NCBI GenBank assembly: GCA_002731875.1
Contig: PCCY01000030.1
Span: 25,746 to 89,745 of the forward strand
DNA: 64,000 nucleotides
Reading direction: 5' to 3'
Source: Roseobacter sp.
GTDB lineage: Bacteria; Pseudomonadota; Alphaproteobacteria; Rhodobacterales; Rhodobacteraceae
Made by a program: the position numbers and the translations under genes. Under the pieces are notes generated by a model that worked only from the letters and a program-made list of their open reading frames with translations, was not told the origin of the DNA and made no database searches. Below, piece by piece: positions 32,482 to 41,427 of the stretch (positions are counted from its first letter, which is position 1; the number at the start of each line of letters is the position of its first letter).

Positions 32482-33801
32482 ATGCTCTCTGTTCTGGCTG
32501 ACCGCACTTACCGGCATCTTTTTCTCGCGCAAATCATTGCGTTATTAGGGACGGGGCTGGCGACCGTCGCGCTTGGCTTGTTGGCGTATGACCTTGCCGG
32601 AGAGCGTGCAGGCTTGGTCTTGGGGACAGTATTCACGATTAAAATGCTGGCTTACGTGGGGATCGCCCCGATCGCCGGTGCCTTTGCCAACCGCTGGCCG
32701 CGCCGCAAGATGCTTGTCAGCCTTGATCTTGTCCGGGCGGCGGTCGCGTTGTGTCTGCCTTTCGTAAGCGAGGTGTGGCAGGTGTACATACTTATTTTTG
32801 TTCTACAGTCCGCTTCGGCGGCGTTTACGCCAACGTTTCAGGCCACCATACCGGATATTCTTCCGGATGAAGATCGCTATACACGGGCGTTGTCATTGTC
32901 GCGATTGGCGTATGATCTGGAGAATTTGATCAGCCCAACGCTGGCCGCGATCTTCTTGGCTTTTGTCAGTTATCAGGCCCTGTTTGTCGGTACGGTTATT
33001 GGGTTTCTTGGGTCCGCAGCTTTGGTGGTTTCCGTCCTCCTGCCAAGTCCTTCTGCATCAGCGCCCCGAGGTATCTACGATCGTACCACACGAGGGTTGC
33101 GGATATACCTGGCCACGCCAAGGTTGCGCGGGCTGTTATCGCTGAACCTCGCGGCGGCAGCTGCCGGAGCAATGGTTCTGGTCAACACAGTTGTTTTGGT
33201 GCGATCGGGGCTGGGCTTCGGAGAAACGGAAGTGGCTCTGGCGCTTGGGGCATTTGGCGGCGGGTCGATGCTGGCTGCGCTGATCTTGCCACGATTGCTG
33301 GATCAACGACCCGATCGGCCGGTAATGATTGGCGGGGCAGCGGTGCTGGTCATCACGCTTTTGGGGCTTGCAGGTTTGTCTGCCTATCAGGGCACGGGCT
33401 GGCCCGTGTTACTGACGGGATGGGTTGTGATCGGTATTGGCTATTCCACGGTCCTGACCCCGTCGGGGCGGCTTCTTAAAAGGTCGGCGCATCCAGAGGA
33501 CAGGCCCGCGGTTTACGCTGCACAGTTTGCCTTGTCACATGCTTGCTGGCTGGTGACATATCCGCTTGCGGGATGGCTTATCACAGACTTCAGCGCGGCA
33601 ACCGCCTTTGCGGTTCTCGCTTTGCTTTCGATTGCCGGTATGATCGGCGGGGTGGTTTTGTGGCCCCGTGGCGACGCGGATGTCGTCGAACATTCCCATG
33701 ACGATCTTCCATCTGATCATCCGCACCTCAACGGTGAACGCCGCCATGCGCATACAATCGTGATCGACGATGATCACCCACGCTGGCCAGCTGTTCACTA
33801 A
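32482..33801 (+). CDS. nreB: NreB-type nickel/cobalt efflux MFS transporter
   Basis: A 439-residue 12-span major facilitator (FANRWPRRKMLV loop between helices 2 and 3). Its C-terminus is histidine-rich, VVEHSHDDLPSDHPHLNGER and HAHTIVIDDDHPRW, a mark of NreB/NrsD nickel exporters, where the tail binds Ni. Directly behind an NreA-like repressor, the order seen in known nre systems. Broader specificity cannot be excluded. Confidence 0.85.
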   Translation: MLSVLADRTYRHLFLAQIIALLGTGLATVALGLLAYDLAGERAGLVLGTVFTIKMLAYVGIAPIAGAFANRWPRRKMLVSLDLVRAAVALCLPFVSEVWQVYILIFVLQSASAAFTPTFQATIPDILPDEDRYTRALSLSRLAYDLENLISPTLAAIFLAFVSYQALFVGTVIGFLGSAALVVSVLLPSPSASAPRGIYDRTTRGLRIYLATPRLRGLLSLNLAAAAAGAMVLVNTVVLVRSGLGFGETEVALALGAFGGGSMLAALILPRLLDQRPDRPVMIGGAAVLVITLLGLAGLSAYQGTGWPVLLTGWVVIGIGYSTVLTPSGRLLKRSAHPEDRPAVYAAQFALSHACWLVTYPLAGWLITDFSAATAFAVLALLSIAGMIGGVVLWPRGDADVVEHSHDDLPSDHPHLNGERRHAHTIVIDDDHPRWPAVH

Positions 33802-33850
33802 ATCGGACTTTGGTCCTGCGTGGGGAACGCCTGGACCATTTATCGCGGTG

Positions 33851-34186
33851 TCACGGTGCGCAATAAATACTGTACAGTGCGTCGATCATCCGTTGAACAC
33901 GTGTATCGGCGATGCGATAGAAGATGGTTTGCCGCTCTCGGCGGGTGGCAACCATACCGGCATCGCGTAGCTTCGCCAAGTGCTGGCTAAGTGCGGATTG
34001 ACTGAGGTTTAGTTGCGCCTGCAAGCTGCCAACCGATTGTTCCCCATCCAAAAGATGACAAAGCACCATAAGCCGGTTGGCGTTAGAAAGTAGCGCCAGA
34101 TGTTCCGACACCTCTATGGCTCGTGACTGCAGGACCGCCAAAGGCAGCTTGCTTTCTTTTATATTAGTGTTGACTAAATTAGACAT
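33851..34186 (-). CDS. sqrR: Persulfide-responsive ArsR-family repressor (SqrR/BigR)
   Basis: A 111-residue winged-helix repressor. The two cysteines that form a polysulfide bridge in SqrR and BigR are present: LMVLCHLL near residue 43 and YSIYCAP near residue 109. The recognition helix is SQSALSQHLAKLRDAG. Divergent from pmpA and the persulfide dioxygenase gene, the standard regulon. Confidence 0.9.
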   Translation of the reverse strand: MSNLVNTNIKESKLPLAVLQSRAIEVSEHLALLSNANRLMVLCHLLDGEQSVGSLQAQLNLSQSALSQHLAKLRDAGMVATRRERQTIFYRIADTRVQRMIDALYSIYCAP

Positions 34187-34190
34187 GTCT
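34164..34190. promoter_or_regulatory. Two short palindromes at the sqrR start, possible SqrR operator
   Basis: TTAGT-GTTG-ACTAA (34164-34177) and AGACATGTCT (34181-34190) are inverted repeats that overlap the first codons of sqrR, in the 60-base gap to pmpA. BigR/SqrR operators are AT-rich inverted repeats at this place, but these lie partly in coding sequence, so the call is weak. Confidence 0.35.
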
Positions 34191-34246
34191 TACATATATA
34201 GATCAAGGATACAGATAACAATAGAAATGTAGAAAAGGACGTCACA

Positions 34247-34696
34247 ATGGGACCTGTAACGCCAACAGATTTTACACCTTGGCTATCACTGTTCGGAGGC
34301 GTGCTTATTGGGCTTAGCGCGGTCATCGTCATGGGGGCCTTTGGCAAGATCGCCGGTATTTCCGGTATCACAAAGGGGCTTGTCGGGATGGTGCCGGGGT
34401 TAACCGGGCCGGCAGACCGGAACTGGCGGCTTTCGTTTCTGCTGGGGCTGGTTATTGCCCCGGTTGCCGTATTGCTTACCACCGGTAACTTTCCGGTTCA
34501 GACGATTCCCACCAATCTGGTCGGGATGGCGATCGCGGGGCTGTTGGTGGGCGTCGGTACTGCGCTTGGCTCGGGCTGCACGTCGGGGCATGGGGTCTGC
34601 GGGCTGGCCCGGTTGTCGCCGCGATCCCTGGTCGCAGTATTAACATTTGTTGCGGCGGCTGTCGTGACGACCACCTTGGTTCGCCACATTTTTTAA
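34247..34696 (+). CDS. pmpA: YeeE/YedE-type sulfur-compound transporter half, PmpA
   Basis: A 149-residue membrane protein with four spans and the YeeE motif GTALGSGCTSGHGVCGLARLS, whose cysteines are thought to relay thiosulfate-like sulfur. Half-size YeeE proteins PmpA and PmpB work as a pair, here with pmpB ten bases downstream. Confidence 0.88.
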   Translation: MGPVTPTDFTPWLSLFGGVLIGLSAVIVMGAFGKIAGISGITKGLVGMVPGLTGPADRNWRLSFLLGLVIAPVAVLLTTGNFPVQTIPTNLVGMAIAGLLVGVGTALGSGCTSGHGVCGLARLSPRSLVAVLTFVAAAVVTTTLVRHIF

Positions 34697-34706
34697 GGAA
34701 CAGATC

Positions 34707-35141
34707 ATGCGTAACATCACAGGTTTTTTAGCTGGCTTAATCTTTGGTATCGGGCTGATCATTTCAGGTATGGCCAACCCTGCAAAGGTGCTGAACTTTC
34801 TTGATATCCTCGGCCCCTGGGATCCGAGCCTGGCTTTCGTCATGGGCGGGGCGTCGATCACGGCATTTATCGGATATCGACTTGTATGGTCCCGCGAGGC
34901 TCCCTTGTTGGAGGCAAAATTTGATATGCCTGAAAACAATGCCATCGACGCACCACTTATCACCGGCTCTATCCTGTTCGGGGCCGGTTGGGGGCTAGGC
35001 GGGTTCTGCCCCGGCCCGGCTTGGACGTCCCTGGCGATCGGGTCACCCGGTATCCTGGTTTTCCTTCCTCTCATGCTCGTCGGCATCGTTTTAGGAACTG
35101 CGGCTAAATCCCATTCGTTATTTCAACTGAAAGGAGTTTAG
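34707..35141 (+). CDS. pmpB: YeeE/YedE-type sulfur-compound transporter half, PmpB
   Basis: A 144-residue DUF6691/YeeE-like membrane protein with GIGLIISGMANPAKVLNFLD and FGAGWGLGGFCPGPAW, the second-half cysteine motif. Pairs with PmpA to form the complete transporter. Ends two bases before the dioxygenase gene. Confidence 0.88.
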   Translation: MRNITGFLAGLIFGIGLIISGMANPAKVLNFLDILGPWDPSLAFVMGGASITAFIGYRLVWSREAPLLEAKFDMPENNAIDAPLITGSILFGAGWGLGGFCPGPAWTSLAIGSPGILVFLPLMLVGIVLGTAAKSHSLFQLKGV

Positions 35142-35143
35142 AG

Positions 35144-36064
35144 ATGTCAAATAAGTCGGAACTAGATAAATGTGTCGTTCGTCATTCGCCTTCAACCGGT
35201 CCTTCCAGCCCGGATGTTTGGGGCATTTACGAACCGGACACAGGTTCTATCCAGTATATTTGCGCCGATCCTGAAACACGCGAAGCAGCTTTGATCGATG
35301 TCGTCTTGAATTTTGATCCGGCCAGCTTTGCGCTGGACACCAGCAGCATGGATCAGGTGCTGGGCTTGGTGAAAGAGAACAATTTGACCGTGACTTGGGT
35401 GCTGGATACGCACCCCCATGCTGATCACGTAATGGCTTCATCACGTTTGAAAAAACACACCGGCGCACCCAATGCGATAGGTGTGAAGGTAAAAGAAATC
35501 GCCGAATTATGGCGCGAGATTTACCACACGCCAGACGCCTTTGACCCGGATCGCGATTTCGACCGATTGTTCCAGGATGGGGATACATTCAAGATCGGGT
35601 CTCTCGAGGTATCCGTCATGCTGTCGGTGGGGCACACCTTGGGGTCGATATCTTACATTTGCGGTGACGCGATTTTTGCCCATGACACGTTCATGCAGCC
35701 TGACAGCGGCACAGCGCGTGCAGATTTTCCGGGCGGTAGCACCGAAGAATTGTGGAATTCACTGCAAAAAATCCTCGCCCTTCCCGGTAATACGAGGGTT
35801 TTCGTCGGCCATGATTATGGTTCGAAGGACCGCAACGAACCAGAATGGGAGGCGACTGTAGACGAACACAAGGCGCACAACATCCACGTAAAGGATGGGA
35901 CCAAGAAAGAAGATTATATCAAGGTTCGCAATGAACGCGACGCGACGCTGTCGCTTCCCGACCGGATGCTGGCCGCCTTGCAGATCAACCTGCGGGCGGG
36001 GCAGTTGCCCAACGCAGAGTCAGATGGTGATCACTATCTGAAAATTCCCGTCAATAAGTTCTAA
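35144..36064 (+). CDS. blh: Blh/ETHE1-type persulfide dioxygenase (metallo-beta-lactamase fold)
   Basis: A 306-residue metallo-beta-lactamase-fold enzyme. The metal motif is THPHADHV near residue 92, with further ligands in VGHTLGSISY and FVGHDYGS. Members of this branch oxidise glutathione or protein persulfides to sulfite and are encoded next to BigR/SqrR. AAAGGAGT precedes the ATG. Confidence 0.9.
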   Translation: MSNKSELDKCVVRHSPSTGPSSPDVWGIYEPDTGSIQYICADPETREAALIDVVLNFDPASFALDTSSMDQVLGLVKENNLTVTWVLDTHPHADHVMASSRLKKHTGAPNAIGVKVKEIAELWREIYHTPDAFDPDRDFDRLFQDGDTFKIGSLEVSVMLSVGHTLGSISYICGDAIFAHDTFMQPDSGTARADFPGGSTEELWNSLQKILALPGNTRVFVGHDYGSKDRNEPEWEATVDEHKAHNIHVKDGTKKEDYIKVRNERDATLSLPDRMLAALQINLRAGQLPNAESDGDHYLKIPVNKF

Positions 36065-36076
36065 AGGAGATATGCC

Positions 36077-36463
36077 ATGAATAAATCTATGAAGGACTTG
36101 GTCGCTGATGCGAAATCTCGGGTTGAAACCATCAGCCCCAAAGATGCGCTTTCCGCTCAGCAAAGCGGAGACTTGATCCTTGACGTGCGTGAACCAGCGG
36201 AGCTTACAACCGATGGCGCAGTCGAGGGGGCGGTGAACATTCCGCGCGGCTTGCTCGAAGCGAATGCGGACCCCGAGACCGGTAAGGGAAATGAAAAGCT
36301 GGTCGCCAAGCGGGGTAAAAACGGGCGTGTTCATATTCTGTGTGCGTCTGGCGCACGGGCCACTCTTGCCGCTGATTGTCTGCGCGAGATGGGCTATGAC
36401 GCTACCGTCATCGAAGGTGGCTTGGGCGGCTGGAAAAAAGCTAATCTGCCCGTCATCATGTAA
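36077..36463 (+). CDS. Single-domain rhodanese
   Basis: A 128-residue sulfurtransferase with the rhodanese fold (LILDVREPAEL) and the active-site loop CASGAR near residue 93, followed by GGLGGWKKANLPV. It moves persulfide sulfur and completes the sulfide-detoxification operon. AAAGGAGA precedes the ATG. Confidence 0.92.
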   Translation: MNKSMKDLVADAKSRVETISPKDALSAQQSGDLILDVREPAELTTDGAVEGAVNIPRGLLEANADPETGKGNEKLVAKRGKNGRVHILCASGARATLAADCLREMGYDATVIEGGLGGWKKANLPVIM

Positions 36464-36604
36464 TGCTGAGATGAACCCGCGCTACGCGTACTGCCTTGAT
36501 AGCAACAAGACAGTGCGCGTGCCGCGACGCTGAGTTTTCAAGGCTCCCAGTCGCACGATCATGCTGCGATGCGACCTACTGCAAAACCAGGTAAGGAAGC
36601 GCAT

Positions 36605-37447
36605 ATGTCCGAGACCTTCTTGTCGGCAGAACCTACGGCGCGGCTTGCTGTGTTTCTGGTGATGCTTCTGCTCATGGTTATATGGGAAATTGCAGCCCCG
36701 CGGCGACGGCAAGAGATTCCACGGCTTTTACGATGGACCAATAACGTAGGCGTCGTGGTAATCGACACGTTATTGGTACGTTTGACCTTCCCGATAGTGG
36801 CCGTGGGGTTGGCAATCGTTTCTCAGGAACGCGGGTGGGGCCTTTTCAATATCTTTGACCTACCGGGACCGCTGGTTTTCATCGTGTCTTTGCTTGTTTT
36901 GGATCTGGCGATTTATTTGCAACATGTAATGTTTCATGCGGTTCCGGCGTTATGGCGCTTGCACAGAATGCATCACGCCGACCTTGAATTCGATGTAACG
37001 ACAGGGCTGCGGTTTCATCCTGGTGAAATTCTTCTGTCGATGGGAATAAAATTGGCGGTTGTGGCTGCGTTGGGACCACCAGCAGTTGCCGTATTGCTTT
37101 TTGAAATTCTGCTGAATGCGTCGTCAATGTTCAATCATTCCAACATAAAGATCCCGAAATCCATAGACCGGGTATTGAGATTGTTGGTGGTAACGCCGGA
37201 TATGCACCGGGTGCATCATTCGGTCGATCCAAAAGAAACCAACAGTAATTACGGTTTCAATGTGCCATGGTGGGACCGGTTGCTAGGCACATATCGTGCG
37301 CAGCCTGCCAAAGGACACACAGGCATGGATATCGGGATTGAACAGTTCCGTACGCGCCGTGACCTGTGGCTCGACAGAATGTTGATCCAACCGGTACGTG
37401 GCCCGGCAAGCGGTTATGCCCTGGATTCGTCTGAGCACAAGGACTGA
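36605..37447 (+). CDS. Fatty acid hydroxylase/sterol desaturase-family membrane protein
   Basis: A 280-residue integral membrane di-iron enzyme candidate with the histidine boxes of the family: LQHVMFHAV near residue 103, LHRMHHADLEFD near 118 and MHRVHHSVDP near 201. It oxidises an alkyl or lipid substrate that cannot be named. The ATG at 36605 follows AAGGAAG. It is 140 bases behind the rhodanese and is often a neighbour of sulfur-detoxification genes in this group by my recollection, which I could not check. Confidence 0.85.
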   Translation: MSETFLSAEPTARLAVFLVMLLLMVIWEIAAPRRRQEIPRLLRWTNNVGVVVIDTLLVRLTFPIVAVGLAIVSQERGWGLFNIFDLPGPLVFIVSLLVLDLAIYLQHVMFHAVPALWRLHRMHHADLEFDVTTGLRFHPGEILLSMGIKLAVVAALGPPAVAVLLFEILLNASSMFNHSNIKIPKSIDRVLRLLVVTPDMHRVHHSVDPKETNSNYGFNVPWWDRLLGTYRAQPAKGHTGMDIGIEQFRTRRDLWLDRMLIQPVRGPASGYALDSSEHKD

Positions 37448-37519
37448 ACCCTGGTCTTTCTTGCACCGGATGCCGTGTTTTTGGGTGGTGCAGGGGGGGC
37501 AATATTCAACGGCCGTTTC

Positions 37520-39892
37520 TCAAGACGCAAGCAACAAGCGGCGGCGTGTTAAGTCTGGCCGCCAATGGCCTTTGTTGGGGACAGTTCGATGTTCTACGCA
37601 GCGGCGCACAGTGGTCATGCGCATCCTTTTGGGTGCAGCATGAACATGGCTTCTGTTATTCGTCATCGTGGGTTCATGGGGTAGCCCAACAGTAGAAACG
37701 ATCGCTGGCTTCAAGTCTTCCGTGCTATTCTTGAGCTGCTGACATAGGGCGCTCACTTCTTTCCGTGCCATAAACGTTCGTACCATTTTGCCATATCGCA
37801 AGACAGCGGTGTCTAAAGAGTCGATGTACCCGAAGGCGGGAAAGCGACTGAGCAGTCGGAGCAATTCCACAGGAGCCAGCATTTTCAGGGCCTGCGGGCC
37901 GGGGAAAAAGCTTTCGCTCAGCGTACCCTCGGCGACTATGATTTGATGCGCCTCAAACATTAAATGGACATAGGTGACAGACTTTTTACCCTTCGCGATC
38001 CGCACACCAGGAAGTTCGTCGACCAAGTGAATTGCCCTCGCCAGACGCCCGCCCGGCATCAGCATGCCGTGCTGGCGTGAAACGAATATATCGCGCTCAG
38101 CGCCAAGCACGCCCTTATGTATGCGCACTGGCAACAAATTGGGAAATTCAGCAAGCTCATCCCCACAGACGGTTCTGCTGCCGACCCAGGCGATGGGCTG
38201 TGCACCATTGTCCAAAGTGCACACCAGATCGCCTTGTTTCAGGGTCGCTATGTCCACGTCGCCGGCTGGGGTTCTTATACGGGTGCCTGCGGTAAAGCAG
38301 ACGATGCCCGTGTTGTCGTAAGAGTAACTGGAGGAGGTGGCACCAAAGATGGTTAGAGAATTCGCGCCAAACTGCTTGTAGCCAGAATAATCGACAATAT
38401 TGCCCCGGTCATCCACGGTGTTCGATTGGTTAAGAATACCGTCGTCCGCTTGGTCGGCACGTAGTACGTGCAGGCTGCCATAATATTGCGACAGATCTAT
38501 AAAGTCGTTGTTGGTGGTAATGCCGTCGCCAAGGGACCCGGAGTTCCCGGCGTTGAAGTCGGTGATGGTGTCATTGCCGAGTTCAAATTCGAATACATCG
38601 TTTCCGTCGCCGCCCGTCAGTCGGTCGTCGCCTGCTTGACCATTCAGGGTATCATCGCCAAGCCCGCCTTCAAGCGTGTCGTTACCAATGCCACCATCCA
38701 GGTAATCGGCCCCGCTGCCGCCTGTCAGTGAATCATCACCGCCGTCGCCGTACAGGATGTCATCGCCGTCACCACCATCAATGACATCGTTTTCGCCACT
38801 CTCTGTACCAGGTGAATAAAGCCTGGCGGCACCAGGGGTTACGGTGACCGAATGCGTTGCGTTATCGGCACCGTCATAAGTAAAGGTAAAGCTGCCATTA
38901 CCGTTGTCCACCATCGTCTTGGTGCCGATAAGTACGATACTGTCATCTTGGTCTTCGTCAGCGATGGTGATCGAAAAATTGTCAACAAAAGTTGTCAGGT
39001 CAATTTGAAAGACATCGTTTTCGCCCTCGTCGGCACCAGCACGTCTTAGATGGATGGAATTGATCGCTTGGTCGGTACTGTCGGTTATCGTCACATCGAC
39101 TGAATTGCGCTGCGATATCTGGTCGACGTTCAGTTCAAAATTCCCACCGCTGTCAATCGAAACGGCTGCTTTTACAGTGCCCGGTGCAGATGCGGGCAGG
39201 GGAATTGCGCGGTCACCATAAACAACATCGTTGCCCGCGCCTGCGTGGATCGTATCGGCACCACCGAGGCCATAAATGATATCGTCATTACCATCGACGC
39301 CATCGACTTCATCGTAATCCCCATCCCTAAACCCGGCACCCATGACGTCTGCGCTGTTCGTGCCTTCGACAATACCATCGGGGGTAAAGATGTTTTCCGT
39401 ATTTGCCGTGGTGATGTTCGGGTCTTCACTGACGATAGTATCATTACCCGACTGCATATCGAAGCGAGGGACGCTCGCGTTCTGACCGACCCGGATAAAA
39501 TCGTCGCCTGAGCCTGTTTTAAAGTCCTTGGTTGACGTAAAGTTGTCGCCGATCTGGATCGTATCTTGGTTATTTGATCCCTTGTATTCGTTGATCGTGA
39601 CGCCGTTGCCAATGGTCATGTCGATTGCATCGGCGTTGGACGCATCGATATTCGTCGCGGGCAGGCCCACCCCGTCAGAGATGTGGATACTTGGGGTCAG
39701 ATTAGAGTTGAACTGTATGTTCAACGCATTGGAATTACTGTTACTGAACTGGACCGCAAAATGCGTCGGCGACCCCGATGCCGACTGGAAAGTGATGTTT
39801 CCAGCAGCCGTACTTTCGATGATGAAAATATCCCCTTCGTTAACAGGGATATTCCCGCCTGCGAAGTCTCTGGGAATATAGTACGTTGCCAT
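37520..39892 (-). CDS. RTX calcium-binding protein with C-terminal Hint domain
   Basis: A 790-residue acidic protein. Beta-rich N-terminal part; a first glycine/aspartate nonapeptide block near residues 195-230 (GVDGNDDIIYGLGGADTIHAGAGNDVVYGD); a Cadherin/Ig-like insert; a second RTX block near residues 368-435 (GGDGDDILYGDGGDDSLTGG). A Hint_2 domain starts at CFTAGTRIRTPAGDVDIATL near residue 560 and includes FVSRQHGMLMPGGRLARAIHLV. RTX proteins leave through type I secretion and fold with calcium outside the cell. Hint domains are autoprocessing folds; whether this one cleaves is unknown. No secretion ABC/MFP genes are adjacent. Confidence 0.88.
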   Translation of the reverse strand: MATYYIPRDFAGGNIPVNEGDIFIIESTAAGNITFQSASGSPTHFAVQFSNSNSNALNIQFNSNLTPSIHISDGVGLPATNIDASNADAIDMTIGNGVTINEYKGSNNQDTIQIGDNFTSTKDFKTGSGDDFIRVGQNASVPRFDMQSGNDTIVSEDPNITTANTENIFTPDGIVEGTNSADVMGAGFRDGDYDEVDGVDGNDDIIYGLGGADTIHAGAGNDVVYGDRAIPLPASAPGTVKAAVSIDSGGNFELNVDQISQRNSVDVTITDSTDQAINSIHLRRAGADEGENDVFQIDLTTFVDNFSITIADEDQDDSIVLIGTKTMVDNGNGSFTFTYDGADNATHSVTVTPGAARLYSPGTESGENDVIDGGDGDDILYGDGGDDSLTGGSGADYLDGGIGNDTLEGGLGDDTLNGQAGDDRLTGGDGNDVFEFELGNDTITDFNAGNSGSLGDGITTNNDFIDLSQYYGSLHVLRADQADDGILNQSNTVDDRGNIVDYSGYKQFGANSLTIFGATSSSYSYDNTGIVCFTAGTRIRTPAGDVDIATLKQGDLVCTLDNGAQPIAWVGSRTVCGDELAEFPNLLPVRIHKGVLGAERDIFVSRQHGMLMPGGRLARAIHLVDELPGVRIAKGKKSVTYVHLMFEAHQIIVAEGTLSESFFPGPQALKMLAPVELLRLLSRFPAFGYIDSLDTAVLRYGKMVRTFMARKEVSALCQQLKNSTEDLKPAIVSTVGLPHEPTMTNNRSHVHAAPKRMRMTTVRRCVEHRTVPNKGHWRPDLTRRRLLLAS

Positions 39893-40211
39893 CGTGAAGT
39901 ACCTGAATATGAAAATAATAATCTCTGTGGAATTTTCATATCAGTGGAATAGGCCGAAAGAATGGCGAGGTGATGACCAATGTGGCATCCCCCCTTAGAT
40001 CTGATCGAAACTGGAAACAATAAACCTCAAGTTGAAACTGCTTTTGGTACAGTCACCCGGTAGTGGGTACCGACCTTGGTTATATCTGTTGGGGGCTGGC
40101 TAATTATGGCAGCAATATTGCTTATGGCCCGGAATGACATGAAAACTCGCCATTTTTTAGTCAATTTCGTCTTATATGAGAATAGAGCACTCTTTTAAGG
40201 ATTACATCATC
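39893..40211. other. Divergent intergenic region of the RTX-Hint and kinase-like genes
   Basis: About 320 AT-rich bases that must carry the two divergent promoters. I see short imperfect hairpins (around GTCACCCGGTAGTGGGTACC, 40054-40073) but nothing I can name. Confidence 0.35.
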
Positions 40212-41360
40212 ATGAAGATCTATGAGACGCTCGCCCGGGGAAATTTCCCCAAAACGTATACAGGTAAAATTCTCCTCGTAAGCTTCATCGGCGTTCACGT
40301 GCCAATGTTTGGGGCCGTGACGTATGTTTTGCTTGCCGATACCAAGCCCTTTCTTGAGCAGCTCGATGTTCTGGGCGCAATGCTTCTTGCAACATTGATA
40401 GGTACCGGTGGCACAATGTTCGTGATGAAAGAGCTTCTCGCCCCGGTCCGCGCGGCTTCTGAAGCGGCCGACCAATATTTACGGAACCGGCAAATCCCGC
40501 GCCTGCCTACAAAGTACACCGATTCAGCCGGGGTGTTGATGGCAAGTGTTCAGGAATGTGTAACGCGTTTGGACGCCAGCCTTTCCTCGACCGAAGGGCG
40601 GTATCAGCAGCTGGAACGGGATCATTCCGAGCAGTTCAAGACATTGGCGGGGATGAAGCATGACTTCCGCACGCCATTGACGCAAATTCTTGGTTTTGCC
40701 AGCTTGATGAAGGCCGAAGCGATCGGGCCAATCGGCAACACCACCTATCAGTCTTTCGTGCAAAAGATAGGCGCGTCCGGACAGCAGCTCCTGGAGACCC
40801 TGAACTCTGTCATTGATTTGTCAGACAGCCAATCCTTGTCGCAAATCGCCCAGGATAGCGAAAATCTGGATCTCGTGACCGTTGCACGGGATGCTGTGAA
40901 TATCGAACATTTGCATGCCGAACAGCGCAGCGTGGAGGTAGAGGTCCGGGCGCCGTCCGAACTGGAGCTTTTCACCGTCAAATCCGTCGCCAAGAACCTG
41001 ACCGAGGCAATGCTTCATGCGGCTATTGCTGCAACACCTTCTCAAGGAACTGTTAGTTTGGCGATCGAATCTACCGATACCGGGGCCTGCGTGTTGGTCG
41101 AAAGTTGCGGCGGTCAGCTATCATTGGAAGACGTGCCGCCCAGGTTGGCTACGGGTATTCAGGGGCTGAAAAGCGGGGCAGGTACGCTCAGCGCGACTCC
41201 TGAAAGTTCTACACCAACGACACTGCGTTTGTGTCTCATCGATACTCTTTGCCGTTCCGTCGGCGCTCAGATCAGGTTGACGCAAACGGATGGGGTATCG
41301 TTTTCGATGTATGTCGAACTTGATGCCGCGGCGTCAGAAGTGTTGAGCTTGGCGGCATAG
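40212..41360 (+). CDS. Histidine-kinase-like membrane protein with degenerate ATPase domain
   Basis: A 382-residue protein: two membrane spans (ILLVSFIGVHVPMFGAVTYVLLA; VLGAMLLATLIGTGGTMFV), a HAMP-like linker and a HisKA helix with the phospho-acceptor MKHDFRTPLTQILGF near residue 147. The C-terminal HATPase region is only a shadow: KNLTEAMLHAAIA replaces the N box, the DxGxG G1 box reads VESCGGQLS, and no GxGxG loop is found. It may be a pseudokinase or phosphatase. No response regulator adjoins it. ATG 40212 follows AAGGA. Confidence 0.75.
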   Translation: MKIYETLARGNFPKTYTGKILLVSFIGVHVPMFGAVTYVLLADTKPFLEQLDVLGAMLLATLIGTGGTMFVMKELLAPVRAASEAADQYLRNRQIPRLPTKYTDSAGVLMASVQECVTRLDASLSSTEGRYQQLERDHSEQFKTLAGMKHDFRTPLTQILGFASLMKAEAIGPIGNTTYQSFVQKIGASGQQLLETLNSVIDLSDSQSLSQIAQDSENLDLVTVARDAVNIEHLHAEQRSVEVEVRAPSELELFTVKSVAKNLTEAMLHAAIAATPSQGTVSLAIESTDTGACVLVESCGGQLSLEDVPPRLATGIQGLKSGAGTLSATPESSTPTTLRLCLIDTLCRSVGAQIRLTQTDGVSFSMYVELDAAASEVLSLAA

Positions 41361-41370
41361 GCCAAAATGC

Positions 41371-41410
41371 GCATGGACGGACGGCCCCGGAATGGGTTGT
41401 TCGTCCATGC
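41371..41410. terminator. Bidirectional hairpin between convergent genes
   Basis: GCATGGACG (41371-41379) and CGTCCATGC (41402-41410) form a 9-bp stem with a large GC-rich loop between the kinase-like gene and gbcB. Confidence 0.5.
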
Positions 41411-41427
41411 ACCGCGTCGCTTCGACC

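Noticed and set aside
38032..39881. Several plus-strand frames opposite the RTX-Hint gene
   Set aside because: Acidic Gly-Asp repeat genes leave long open antisense frames; none has a leader, domain or ribosome site.
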